NCBI GenBank assembly: GCA_013397865.1 | Contig: VZTI01004580.1 | Span: forward strand, 918,326 to 982,325 | Origin: Struthidea cinerea | Lineage: Eukaryota; Chordata; Aves; Passeriformes; Corcoracidae | Reading direction: 5' to 3' | Length of the DNA stretch: 64,000 nucleotides | Part shown: piece after piece, positions 51,001 through 58,056 of the stretch | How positions within the stretch are numbered: the stretch's first letter is position 1 | How the letters are laid out: each line of letters starts with the position of its first letter | Notes under the pieces: model-generated | Seen by the model: only the letters and a program-made list of their open reading frames with translations | The model's database searches: none | Told to the model about the DNA's origin: nothing | Program-made: the position numbers and the translations under genes

Positions 51001-51279
51001 GACGCCCTTGGCGAAGCGCTTGCCCATGGGGTAGCGGCAGTCGAGGCTGTCCCCGCAGGGCGGGTCCTCCTTGCGGCCGCAGGAGTCCCCCTCGCCCGCG
51101 GCGCAGATAAGGCAGCAGCCGCAGCGGTCGGGGACGTACCCGCTGGGGCAGCTGGGGCTGGGGCACTTGGAGACATCGCAGCGGGCCGGGCACTTGGCGC
51201 GGGCGAGCGGGAGCTCCGCGGCGTGCGGGCCGGCGCTGAGGGACAGCAGGAGCAGCGGGCTCAGCAGCGACACCCGCAT
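26845..51279 (-). CDS. HTRA3: HTRA3, secreted HtrA serine protease (nine coding exons, joined CDS)
   Basis: The joined exons are 51279-50856, 42779-42680, 40914-40692, 40031-39837, 37258-37226, 36570-36456, 30158-30110, 28366-28271 and 27010-26845. They total 1,401 nt with no internal stop, giving 466 residues. Modules in order: signal peptide (about 1-21), Cys-rich IGFBP-like module (about 30-96), Kazal-like module (about 94-139), trypsin-like protease domain (about 160-345) with His204 in TNAHVV, Asp240 in KKSDIA and Ser318 in GNSGGPL, and a PDZ domain (about 369-466) starting with the FIGI loop. The family is secreted, degrades extracellular matrix proteins and is reported to dampen TGF-beta signalling. 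HTRA3 is chosen over HTRA1 because HPLFGRNVPLSSGSGFIM, CPARCDVSKCPSPSCPSGYVP and the C-terminal EPEVVM match HTRA3 as I recall it. Human HTRA3 has 453 residues; the extra length is mostly a longer IGFBP-Kazal linker. All eight introns are GT-AG. The start is the ATG directly before a clear signal peptide. Confidence 0.97.
27692..27719. repeat. 28-bp exact direct repeat, copy in HTRA3 intron 8
   Basis: This is the second copy, 1,210 bp to the right of the first. It lies 39 bp left of the CR1 insertion at 27759 and is not part of the CR1 itself. Confidence 0.9.
27759..28066 (+). mobile_element. CR1 LINE 3' end in HTRA3 intron 8
   Basis: It begins at GGAGGTTGTAG and runs through CACCATCCCTGGAGGTATTT to a terminal GATTCCATGATTC. 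It is of the same CR1 subtype as the 12594-13136 copy and antisense to HTRA3. It ends about 200 bp from the exon 8 donor. Confidence 0.9.
28271..28366 (-). CDS. HTRA3: HTRA3 coding exon 8: middle of the PDZ domain
   Basis: This 96-nt exon finishes Ala380, encodes 381-411 and gives two bases of Arg412. It reads LVEELKHNNADFPDVRSGIY then VHEVVPNSPSH. The acceptor is ttcttcttttag|C and the donor CATAG|GTAGGT. A CR1 copy in the next intron lies about 200 bp from this donor. Confidence 0.96.
28367..30109 (-). other. HTRA3: HTRA3 intron 7 (1,743 bp)
   Basis: This is a phase 2 GT-AG intron splitting the PDZ domain. I see no repeat or gene in it. Confidence 0.85.
30110..30158 (-). CDS. HTRA3: HTRA3 coding exon 7: start of the PDZ domain
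   Basis: This 49-nt exon encodes the end of Asp364 and residues 365-379 plus two bases of Ala380. It reads GKKRFIGIRMLTITP. FIGI is the carboxylate-binding loop that opens HtrA PDZ domains. The acceptor is ttcctttcag|AT and the donor CAGC|GTAAGT. Confidence 0.95.
30159..36455 (-). other. HTRA3: HTRA3 intron 6 (6,297 bp)
   Basis: This is a phase 1 GT-AG intron between the protease and PDZ parts. It contains a CR1 copy at 30694-31100, opposite in orientation to the gene. In human this interval holds the alternative last exon of the protease-only short isoform. I could not identify such an exon here, which is not proof of absence because it codes only a few residues. Confidence 0.8.
30694..31100 (+). 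mobile_element. CR1 LINE 3' end in HTRA3 intron 6
   Basis: Landmarks are GGGCTGGAGCACCTCTGCTA, TTGTTCAGCCTGGAGAAGAC, GAACATGCTGCCCAGAGAAG and the terminal ATTCTATAATTCTATGAT. The tail is well kept. It is antisense to HTRA3, about 540 bp from the exon 7 acceptor. Confidence 0.92.
36456..36570 (-). CDS. HTRA3: HTRA3 coding exon 6: end of protease domain
   Basis: This exon carries 115 nt: residues 326-363 plus one base of Asp364. It encodes [20 protein letters not shown] followed by PSDRITQFLTESHDKQSK, the end of the protease domain and the linker toward the PDZ domain. The acceptor is ctctcaacag|GAT and the donor AAAG|GTAAGG. In human HTRA3 the short isoform diverges just after this exon. Confidence 0.96.
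36571..37225 (-). other. HTRA3: HTRA3 intron 5 (655 bp)
   Basis: This is a phase 0 GT-AG intron between the 33-nt serine exon and exon 6. I see nothing in it. Confidence 0.85.
37226..37258 (-). CDS. HTRA3: HTRA3 coding exon 5: 33-nt exon with the catalytic Ser318
   Basis: This very short exon encodes only YGNSGGPLVNL (315-325), phase 0 at both ends. It holds the nucleophile Ser318 and the oxyanion-hole glycines. The acceptor is ttttacag|TAT and the donor CTG|GTAAGT. Ser318 lies 78 residues after Asp240, as in human HTRA3 (227 to 305). Skipping the exon would keep the frame but remove the catalytic serine. Confidence 0.96.
37259..39836 (-). other. HTRA3: HTRA3 intron 4 (2,578 bp)
   Basis: This is a phase 0 GT-AG intron. 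It contains a MIR-like SINE fragment at 38735-38830. No exon or RNA gene was recognised. Confidence 0.85.
38735..38830 (+). repeat. MIR-like SINE fragment in HTRA3 intron 4
   Basis: The sequence TCTAATTCTGTCTCCGCCAC, then CCATCTTGCCTCGGTTTTGC and a short tail, follows the MIR core order (Ctgct-accaattca, then Ccaccttgcctcagttttcc). It is decayed but collinear. Confidence 0.55.
39837..40031 (-). CDS. HTRA3: HTRA3 coding exon 4: core of the protease beta-barrel
   Basis: This exon carries 195 nt, exactly 65 codons (250-314), phase 0 at both ends. It runs from KKLPVLLLGHSADLRPGEF through GSPFALQNTVTTGIVSTAQR to DSDMDYIQTDAIIN, among the most conserved stretches of the HtrA family. The acceptor follows a strong pyrimidine tract (ttacttaag|AAA). 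The donor is AAT|GTAAGT. Confidence 0.97.
40032..40691 (-). other. HTRA3: HTRA3 intron 3 (660 bp)
   Basis: This is a phase 0 GT-AG intron with a strong pyrimidine tract before exon 4. I see nothing else in it beyond a short CTT repeat near 40476-40490. Confidence 0.85.
40692..40914 (-). CDS. HTRA3: HTRA3 coding exon 3: catalytic His204 and Asp240
   Basis: This exon carries 223 nt: the last base of Arg175, then residues 176-249. It contains SSGSGFIM, the catalytic histidine in TNAHVV (His204) and the catalytic aspartate in KKSDIATIKI (Asp240). The 36-residue spacing between the two equals that of human HTRA3 (191 and 227). The acceptor is ttttgtacag|G and the donor CCTAAG|GTGAGT, phase 0. Confidence 0.97.
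40915..42679 (-). other. HTRA3: HTRA3 intron 2 (1,765 bp)
   Basis: This is a phase 2 GT-AG intron. It holds an (AT)n microsatellite at 42344-42362 and otherwise plain AT-rich sequence. Confidence 0.85.
42344..42362. repeat. (AT)n microsatellite in HTRA3 intron 2
   Basis: About nine AT units, 318 bp from exon 2. Likely length-variable. Confidence 0.9.
42680..42779 (-). CDS. HTRA3: HTRA3 coding exon 2: linker and start of protease domain
   Basis: This exon carries 100 nt and encodes residues 142-174 plus two bases of Arg175. It includes SSSPRYKFNFIADVVEKIAP and then AVVHIELFLR, the conserved opening of the HtrA protease domain. The acceptor reads ttctgctagtatag|GT and the donor CTCAG|GTAACA. 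There is no ATG-initiated frame here, so the exon was found by homology of the translated sequence. Confidence 0.96.
43073..43566 (-). mobile_element. CR1 LINE 3' end in HTRA3 intron 1
   Basis: Read on the minus strand, it shows the CR1 order ending at the left with AAGGTCCTTTCCAGCCC and a degraded terminal repeat. Plus-strand landmarks are GGCTGGAAAGGACCTTAGGA, CTTCTCGAGGCTGAACAAGC and AACTGGATGCAGTGTTCTAG. It is in the same orientation as HTRA3 and about 300 bp from the exon 2 acceptor. Confidence 0.9.
48994..49090 (+). repeat. MIR-like SINE fragment in HTRA3 intron 1
   Basis: This is the best MIR copy in the window: TTCTATTCCTGGCTTAACCA, then TCTGACCTTGGGCAAGACAC and GAGCTTCAGTTTGCGCAGCT. 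The phrase GACCTTGGGCAAG is the hallmark of the MIR core. Confidence 0.75.
50856..51279 (-). CDS. HTRA3: HTRA3 coding exon 1: signal peptide, IGFBP-like and Kazal-like modules
   Basis: This exon carries 424 nt: codons 1-141 plus the first base of Gly142. The N-terminus starts MRVSLLSPLLLLSLSAG, a basic residue then a leucine core, with likely cleavage near Ala20-Ala21. The IGFBP-like module shows the Cys pattern including CGCC at 53-56. The Kazal-like part contains VCGSDGRTYDNIC (102-114) and ends at Cys139. The donor is G|GTAGGA, phase 1, the same phase and place as I recall for human HTRA3 (GACPLG). The exon lies inside the CpG island and is very GC-rich, unlike the other exons. Confidence 0.96.
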
Positions 51280-51382
51280 CCTCGGCGGGGACAGCGGCGG
51301 CGGAGGACGGGGTGCGAGCCCGCCCGGCCCCGGGGCAGGAGGCGGGAAGGTGCGATCGCGGCGAGGAAAGGGGGAGGCGGGC

Positions 51383-51389
51383 TTTATGT
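51383..51389 (-). promoter_or_regulatory. TATA-like ACATAAA, proximal copy
   Basis: The gene-strand reading is GTACATAAAGCCCGCC, about 105 bp upstream of the chosen ATG. If used, transcription would start near 51355 with a 5' UTR of about 75 nt. The GC-rich flanks fit a core promoter, but the match to TATAAA is imperfect and no cap data are available. Confidence 0.35.
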
Positions 51390-51637
51390 ACAGACGGGCA
51401 GGACAGCGTCTTCTGCCCCGGGCAGCGCTTCTGCGGGCGGAGCGGGACGGCGCAGCAGGCGGAGGGCAGCCGGCCGGAGTACAGGGCCGCGGAGTCACGG
51501 CCGGCTCGGTCCCCGCAGGACGCGGCGGCGGCTGCCGGGGCTCAGCTGGCGGGGCTGAGGCGCCGAGCCATGGCACGGAGCGCCGAGGGCAAGCAGCCGC
51601 AGGACTCAGTGGGAAGGTGCCGGCAGGGCGGCAGGGT

Positions 51638-51644
51638 TTTATGT
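51638..51644 (-). promoter_or_regulatory. TATA-like ACATAAA, distal copy
   Basis: The gene-strand reading is GTCCCACATAAAACCCTGCC, about 360 bp upstream of the ATG. Its context resembles that of the proximal copy (CCGTC-n-ACATAAA-n-CCC). It may be an alternative core promoter giving a 5' UTR of about 330 nt, or a chance match. Confidence 0.25.
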
Positions 51645-51718
51645 GGGACGGGCCCGCCGCCGCCTCCAGCAGCACCGGCAGCCACGGGCGGGAAGGGCGG
51701 GCAGACTCCACCCCGGGC

Positions 51719-51757
51719 GGGACGGACGGACGGACGGATAGACGGACAGACAGACAG
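51719..51757. repeat. (GGAC/AGAC)n microsatellite upstream of HTRA3
   Basis: About ten imperfect tetranucleotide units (GGAC, then AGAC) inside the CpG island, 440-480 bp upstream of the HTRA3 start codon. They lie upstream of both TATA-like boxes. Confidence 0.9.
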
Positions 51758-52035
51758 AGCGGGGAGGGTCCGCTCCCCTTAACTGGGTGCTGCGGGGCAG
51801 AGCCGTCCGGCTGCTGGTAAATCACCGCCGCGAGCGGTGAGGCGGGCTGCGGGTATCCGCTGGACACCAGGGGCTGTGGGTGCCCGAAGTAGCATAAACA
51901 AATGTAAATGTGTTACATGTGAGCGGCTGTGACCTCTGTGAATGCAGGGGCAGAAAGCCGGCAGCCGCTTTCCTTTCTCTCATGCTTGTCTTTAATGTCA
52001 GCGTTGATAAGGGCATTTGTCGCCACTGCCACCAA

Positions 52036-52065
52036 AAGGTAATCGAAGTTAAGGTAATCGAAGTT
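52036..52065. repeat. 15-bp tandem duplication
   Basis: Two exact head-to-tail copies of AAGGTAATCGAAGTT, about 770 bp upstream of the HTRA3 start. Confidence 0.9.
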
Positions 52066-55000
52066 TGGCCTGTATTGTAATGTTAAACACACATTGGATT
52101 TGAATCCCTCGAAACACGCTCTTGGACACAAATCCGTCTTTACAGGTACAGACAAAGCAGAGACACAAGTAACAGAACATAGTCCTTGTAGCCGCTTGTT
52201 CTGCATGGCATCATGGAACATTGTACGAGACACTTTCCAACTGCCGAAGGGGATCTACTGGGCTCCCCACCATCATTTGCTTCAGCAAAAGATTTGGCAG
52301 CTTCTCTATAATAGTAGTTGAAACTATTGCCAAAGCATTAATATTTGAGGTTTGGGGGGGTTTTTAATCTATTATTAACCACAATGTATTCAGTAAGACT
52401 GTCAGGTGGAAGAGTGCATCTGTCGAGCTCTGTCAACTAGTCACCCCCACAGTCTTCATAACGTGCAGAGTGAATCTTGCCCATGCATGCCACCTTTATT
52501 AAGAAAGTACTCACTTTTCCTCTAAGTTAATCATAACTTTCACTAGAAATAACTTTCAAATTAATTAACCCAACTATGGGTTGAGCTGGCTTCCAGATAA
52601 GTCAAGCTGACTTCAGTTAAAAGAGCTCTGACATAGCTCACCCAAAGACCAAACTTTGGAGGCCTTACTTGCTGCATGTGACACATCCAACCTTGACTTC
52701 TGCCTGCAGTTCTCCTTTCCCTCTTTTTCATGCAAGGGATAAAACTCGTAGTCCTGCAAGGTACTCCCTCAGGCCTTCTCCTGATGGGATCCTGTGAACT
52801 AGGTTTAAGTAGGCATAGTTTAGTGAGCAGCTGCATCAGGCTATAGGGTTGTAAAAAGGTTGAAATCACAATGCTGTGTTCTAATTAAGGACCTCTTGAA
52901 TGCACTAGGCAGCAGCCAGAATCCCCCACTACAGTTAGTGGTTTGTTGTTCCTCTGTTATAGGGGCAGAGTTGGTCCAAGACTGGATTTTCCAAGCAGCA
53001 GCAGTCTCGCTTATGACAAAAAAAAGGTATACATGGTAGCTGAAGACATGGCATGTCTTGTGATAAGAAAACGGTAAGATTTTTCTGTAGCACACATTTT
53101 GCCACATTTTGAAAAGGTAAGATTTACTAAATGACTTTATAGTGCAGTATCTAAAATATGAAAAATGTGAGTGTTTTGATATAAACTTTCCCTGTAAGGA
53201 AACAGCAGACTAATAAAAGTGTAAAGTGTTTGGCCTGAAACGTGGATCAGAAGGAAACAAGAGCACTGTGTGTAGGTAAGGTAAATATTTTTGTTATTTA
53301 CAATGACAGTTACAATGAGGAGGTTGGGAAAAATGTTTCAAATTACAAAGTAGTAAATAGTAAATACAAAATAATCTGTGAAGTGCTGCTGTTTCTAGTG
53401 TTGGACTACAAACTATTTCACAGTTCTGTTGGATTCCTATTGTTATCTCTGTAGTCACACTTGGAGACTTCAAACACAATATAGGAAAACAGGGCAAATA
53501 TCAACAGATAAATACAGCCATCTCGGCTGGAGAGAGTTTGCAATCTAGGATGAGTGCAAGGAGTTTCACAGAATCTTTCTTAATTGGGTTATCCGTCTGC
53601 ATCTTGTTCATTTAGGATTAAAAATATAAAATAAATAAATCTGAAAGGCGTTTTCTGCTAACTGCTGTCTTGTAGCCAAAATATAACAGATGAAATAATT
53701 TCTCTCAGAGAAGCATAGGTATAGTATGGGATACTTTTCCCCCCAAAACTCATTATTCCAAGAAGAGAGTGATGCAGAGAGTAAGGTTAGGAATAAAAAT
53801 GAAAGTCACAACAAGTATTGGGAGTGTTCCTCTTGGGAACAGTGAGTAAAGTTTCTTGGCTCAATGATACTTGTTGTACACCTTTCACCAGAATTTGAAT
53901 TCACTCAGAATTCAAATGTGGCACTAAAAGCTGTTTAAATGATAACTCATTCAGTAACAGTCCTCTACTGCTTGGAGAAATGACCGTTTCATGGGTTCTG
54001 AATCACCTCCGTCTGGTGGAAATGATGCTTTACTGCAGAGCTGGAAGGGAGGTGCCTCAAGACAAATCCAAAGCAGTGCAGCAAATGTTACTGGTGACTC
54101 AGTGGATCTATGTTTTCTCTCTTGAGGGCCAAACTGTGTTTTTATGCAAGTCCCAAAGGACTGCAGAGCATGCAGTCACCATGTCCTTAAGAGAATATCA
54201 GGAGTAAGCTCCAAAACTCACCTACTGGAATCTAAACTCTCTTATTTTCTTTCTCACAATAGGAAAGAAGTTCTTGTTGCTTTTTTATGAAGTTAATTGT
54301 CCTTTTGTCCTTGCTTGTTTGCATCTCCTGGAATACATGCAGGACAGGTCCCTGGCTGTTCCTACTCGTGCCTGGCTGCGTATGTGCCATGAGAGCCATG
54401 GATGCTGGGCTCTTCTGTGCTGTGTAGGCCACATAGCTGTGACACAAAAATAGGGTGGCACATGACACTACACAGAATTAGAAGTTAGATGATGCTTTTA
54501 TGGGGATTCTGGGGATCTAGATGCTGCTGATAGAGGAAGTGCCATTTAAATGATATCTAAATCTAAATTTATGGCCCCATAACCATTAGAATGCATACTT
54601 AATTGCTTGAATAGAAAAATATTTTCCACTCTGTCTTGTCCCAATCCATACTGGGTGATTGCGTGCCAGCTCTTTAAATCTCAGTGTGTCTCTTAGTTAA
54701 AGTCGCAAAGCATTCTAATTCACACACGGTGCTTAATCCTGTTATTCTAATTCATCTTGGTGTATTCATAAGTCTCATCAGTTTCTTTGGAGTGAATTTC
54801 TATGCAATTCAAATTTCTTGTTTCTTTAGTATGGTTAAAGATCAGAAACACTCACTGCTGTTATAACCTAACTATACAAATTGTGTAAGTTAAAGACCTG
54901 ACCTTGCCATTAATATAAATTAGGAGCACATGTTTAATATTCATCCTCAGTTCCTCGTAGGAGTATTTTGAAAAGAAATCCAAAGCGTACTTTAAACTGG

Positions 55001-55969
55001 AGTAATAAGCACTGTTTATTTATCAGATTGTCTGCATCTCATTTCCTGAACTAAACAGCTAAAGTCTGTTTGCACTCCTGACATTGCAAGTCTCACAAGC
55101 TGATCCAAGAGAACATCTGTCAGTTTGTTTTCAAGACTGGACACTGCAGAAGAAAAGAAGAGGTGGGAGGAGAAATAAGACTTTCACAAACACATCAGTT
55201 CAAACGAAGTGAGAACTTTCTCAGCTGTCTTCATAATCCAGGCAAGCTGTGCCCTAGAAATAGACTTTTAAGGACAATTTCTTTCTCTTTCCTCCATCCC
55301 CTAATAGTAATTGAAAAGCAGAAGTAATTTTTCTTTTCTGTGTTCTGCTGAAACTGATGCCAGTAAATAATCTTTGCAAATGTTAATTAATCCAAAAGTC
55401 TATTCAATAAATGCTCTGAAAGTATACTGAAAGCAAATTTAAAAATTCAGAGCTTTTTCTCCTCTAACACGTATTCAGCTATTCTGAACTCATTGCATTT
55501 GGCACAGGAGAAAAAAGGTAGGCTTTTGGCACAGAGACAGGATGATCTGAAGGAAATGCCACAGCCTGCTCTGTTCTTCACTCCCTTTCCAGCCAAAAGA
55601 ACAGTTTGTGTTAGTATGTTTAAGGAGAGGAAATTGAGACTGTTAATAACAGAACTGGCCTTGAAATCATATGCTATAAATTTTGCCACAGTCTTAACAG
55701 GCTTTTTCTAGTTGTGGAAGGGGGAACTGTATCTCAGATTTTATCATTAAGTTATTCTGCAGTCAAAAGATAAGTGTATATTTGAGCAGGTGTTTGGGAA
55801 CAAAATAAGAATCTCTTTTTTTATTGGAAAATACTGATTCATAAAAATGAAAGGTGTCCAGAGGAACAAAGCAAGACGACTTGTGTTTTGAAGAGCTGTT
55901 TGATGTGTGATGGTGTTTATAAGGAGACAAGGGTAAGTCAAAATATGTGTTTGAAGAGGGAAGAATGGA

Positions 55970-55990
55970 GAAGGAAAGAAGGAAAGAAAA
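55970..55990. repeat. (GAAA/GGAA)n purine tract
   Basis: Short purine-only tract with GAAAGAAG repeats. Confidence 0.8.
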
Positions 55991-57596
55991 GACCCCTTTG
56001 TTGTTTTCCTCCATGAAATCCAAGGAGCAAAATTTCAGGCTTTTTTCCTTAGCTGTAGGAGACAATTTCAATTCTCTGATCTTTGTGGTAAAGAATGGGG
56101 ATTAGGCTTTGATGTTTTTGTGTTGCAGGTAAATATTCTATCCACACTGCAAAATTAATTTTTCTTACATAGTGTTAGAAGCTTTTGTTTTTTTGCCGGA
56201 GGAAAAAGGCAGGAAAGATCAAATCCACCTAGGGATGCAGGTTTCCTGCTTTGCAGCCCCCTCTCCTTGCTGCACCGTGCTGAGGGGGCTTGGGAGGGCT
56301 CGGCAGACCTAAGGCGGAGTCACTGCTCAGCAGAATACCGAAGTCTGCAGTTCTCTAAAATTACTGACCTACTGATCCTTACCTCCTGCTGGCTTCCAAA
56401 GAGAGAGCAGTGATAACAGCTATTACCGGTTCAGTATGTGTAGGGCTATCTGAAAGAAAGAGGAATCTCCTTCAAGTCAAACCACACTTTCATGGATTCT
56501 TCAGACAAGACAGGCCCACGCCTCATCTGCTCTAGCTCATAGATTTGTGTGTATGTGATTTGAATTTGTGGGACCAGCAGTCACATGGAAGTGGTTGTGA
56601 GTCATAGAAACTCATTCTTGTCATAAATGGCTACAGTGAATCGGAGGACAAAACATACAAACGTAAATGGAATTTTGCTTGTTTCTGCTCCCTATGCTGC
56701 TTTGCTGTTGAATAACTGCCTAGAACTTCAAATAACTTAATCTCAGCTGATGTATCCCTGTGAATATACATATCCTGCAACATCCTGCTCCTCCAAAAGG
56801 ACACAGTGCATTAAAGAGGAATTTATATGGAATGAGTTAAAGGAGTCAGTTTAAGATGTTTTGTACTTGGTTGCATTTCACCTTAGGATGCTCTTAATGA
56901 ACTGCCAGAATCAACCTAGAAAGGCAGCTCACAGTAGAGTGAAAATAAAGTCAGCTTGCAGAAGACCATAAAGTAGTAAACAGACATTATGATTAAGAAT
57001 GTACCTTGTCTCACAAGCCTAATTTCATCTACAATAGAATAATAGGTCTTGTAGACTGTGTAAAAGCTGTGGGTGTCATATAACTACATACTGATATTAC
57101 TAATATCTTTGATAATATTTTTGTAGGCAAAGATTGAAATTAAAGTCTGTGTGAAACTTCACAATGCACAACTTCTTGAAATTCTGCTGTCCAAATATCA
57201 GTCCTTTGAAGTCCATCAGAAATTCTGTTGGAAGTTTCCATAGGAACATATCTTGTGTCCAGCACTGTTGTTATGGTTCCTGCAGCTGAGTGCAAGAAAA
57301 AAGAATAGAAAAATTGAAATTTGAAAGTATTGCTTTAAATGGAGAAGTGTTTCCAGTAAATAAGATGCAATTCAGTAAGAACAACTGCAGAGTGCTACAC
57401 TTTGACACAAGTAATGAGCAATCTGGTAGTGAAACGGACTGACTGGCTCAGTACATTTCCCCATGTAAGTTTTCAGCTTATGAGAGACCCCACCACCTCT
57501 CCTGTCATGTTTTCTCTTTCCTCACTGCTTGTAAGGTGTCATTTGTAATTCAGTGCCCAGATTTGCATTTGCTGCTTAAAAAATAGTACATTAATC

Positions 57597-58056
57597 AGTT
57601 GGAGAAAATACACAAGAGTGTAACATCATTAGAGCTTTCAAAATATGACTTAAAGCTAAGCTTTAAAGACCTGAAATTGTTTAGTCTAGGACAAAAGAAG
57701 ACAGAAAAGGGGCATGATAAGAGTATTCAAATATGTAAAAGGTTGCTGAAAGATAGTAACAAGCTGTTATCCGTGTTCACTGGGGTAGCTTGAGAAGAAA
57801 AACACTCAAAATGCTCCTAGGGAACTTTAGGACTGGTGCTGCAAAGATCGTCTTCAATGTAAAGGGACTGGTATTTTCAAATGTAAAGATAGCAAAGGAC
57901 TGAAACTGACATTGTGGACAATATGTGGAATCTCTGTTTTTAAAGACCTTGTTTATAAGAAAGCTTACAGAGTTATTGTTCAGAAATTACTCTAGAAAGA
58001 AGATCCTGTCTTGGATAGGTAGGATCTTGAACTCCCTTCCTACTTTATTTCTGATT
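57597..58056 (+). mobile_element. Old, highly diverged CR1 LINE copy
   Basis: The pattern TTTAGTCTAGGACAAAAGAAG, GGGGCATGATAAGAGTATTC, AAATATGTAAAAGGTTGCT and finally GATCTTGAACTCCCTTCC matches the 3' part of an ancient CR1 group shared with other sauropsids. It has many substitutions and indels, so it is clearly older than the other copies. The boundaries are approximate. Confidence 0.7.

Larger units (their letters stand above)
50280..51880. promoter_or_regulatory. HTRA3: CpG island over HTRA3 exon 1 and promoter
   Basis: This is the only long GC-rich, CpG-dense stretch in the window and contrasts sharply with the AT-rich DNA on both sides. It covers exon 1, the start of intron 1 and about 600 bp upstream of the ATG. 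Many GGGCGG-type Sp1 boxes are visible. It holds long open frames on both strands, as expected by chance in such composition. CpG-island promoters are the usual kind for widely expressed vertebrate genes. Confidence 0.8.
51881..57596. other. Intergenic, 5' side of HTRA3
   Basis: AT-rich sequence with no recognised exon. A small GC-richer patch lies near 56230-56340. Open frames do not exceed about 106 codons and overlap each other on both strands. Confidence 0.6.

Noticed and set aside
50902..51820. Long plus-strand open frames (up to 249 codons) opposite HTRA3 exon 1
   Set aside because: They lie antisense to a confirmed exon inside a CpG island. GC-rich DNA gives few stops in any frame, and the translations are low-complexity Gly/Arg/Ala without domains.
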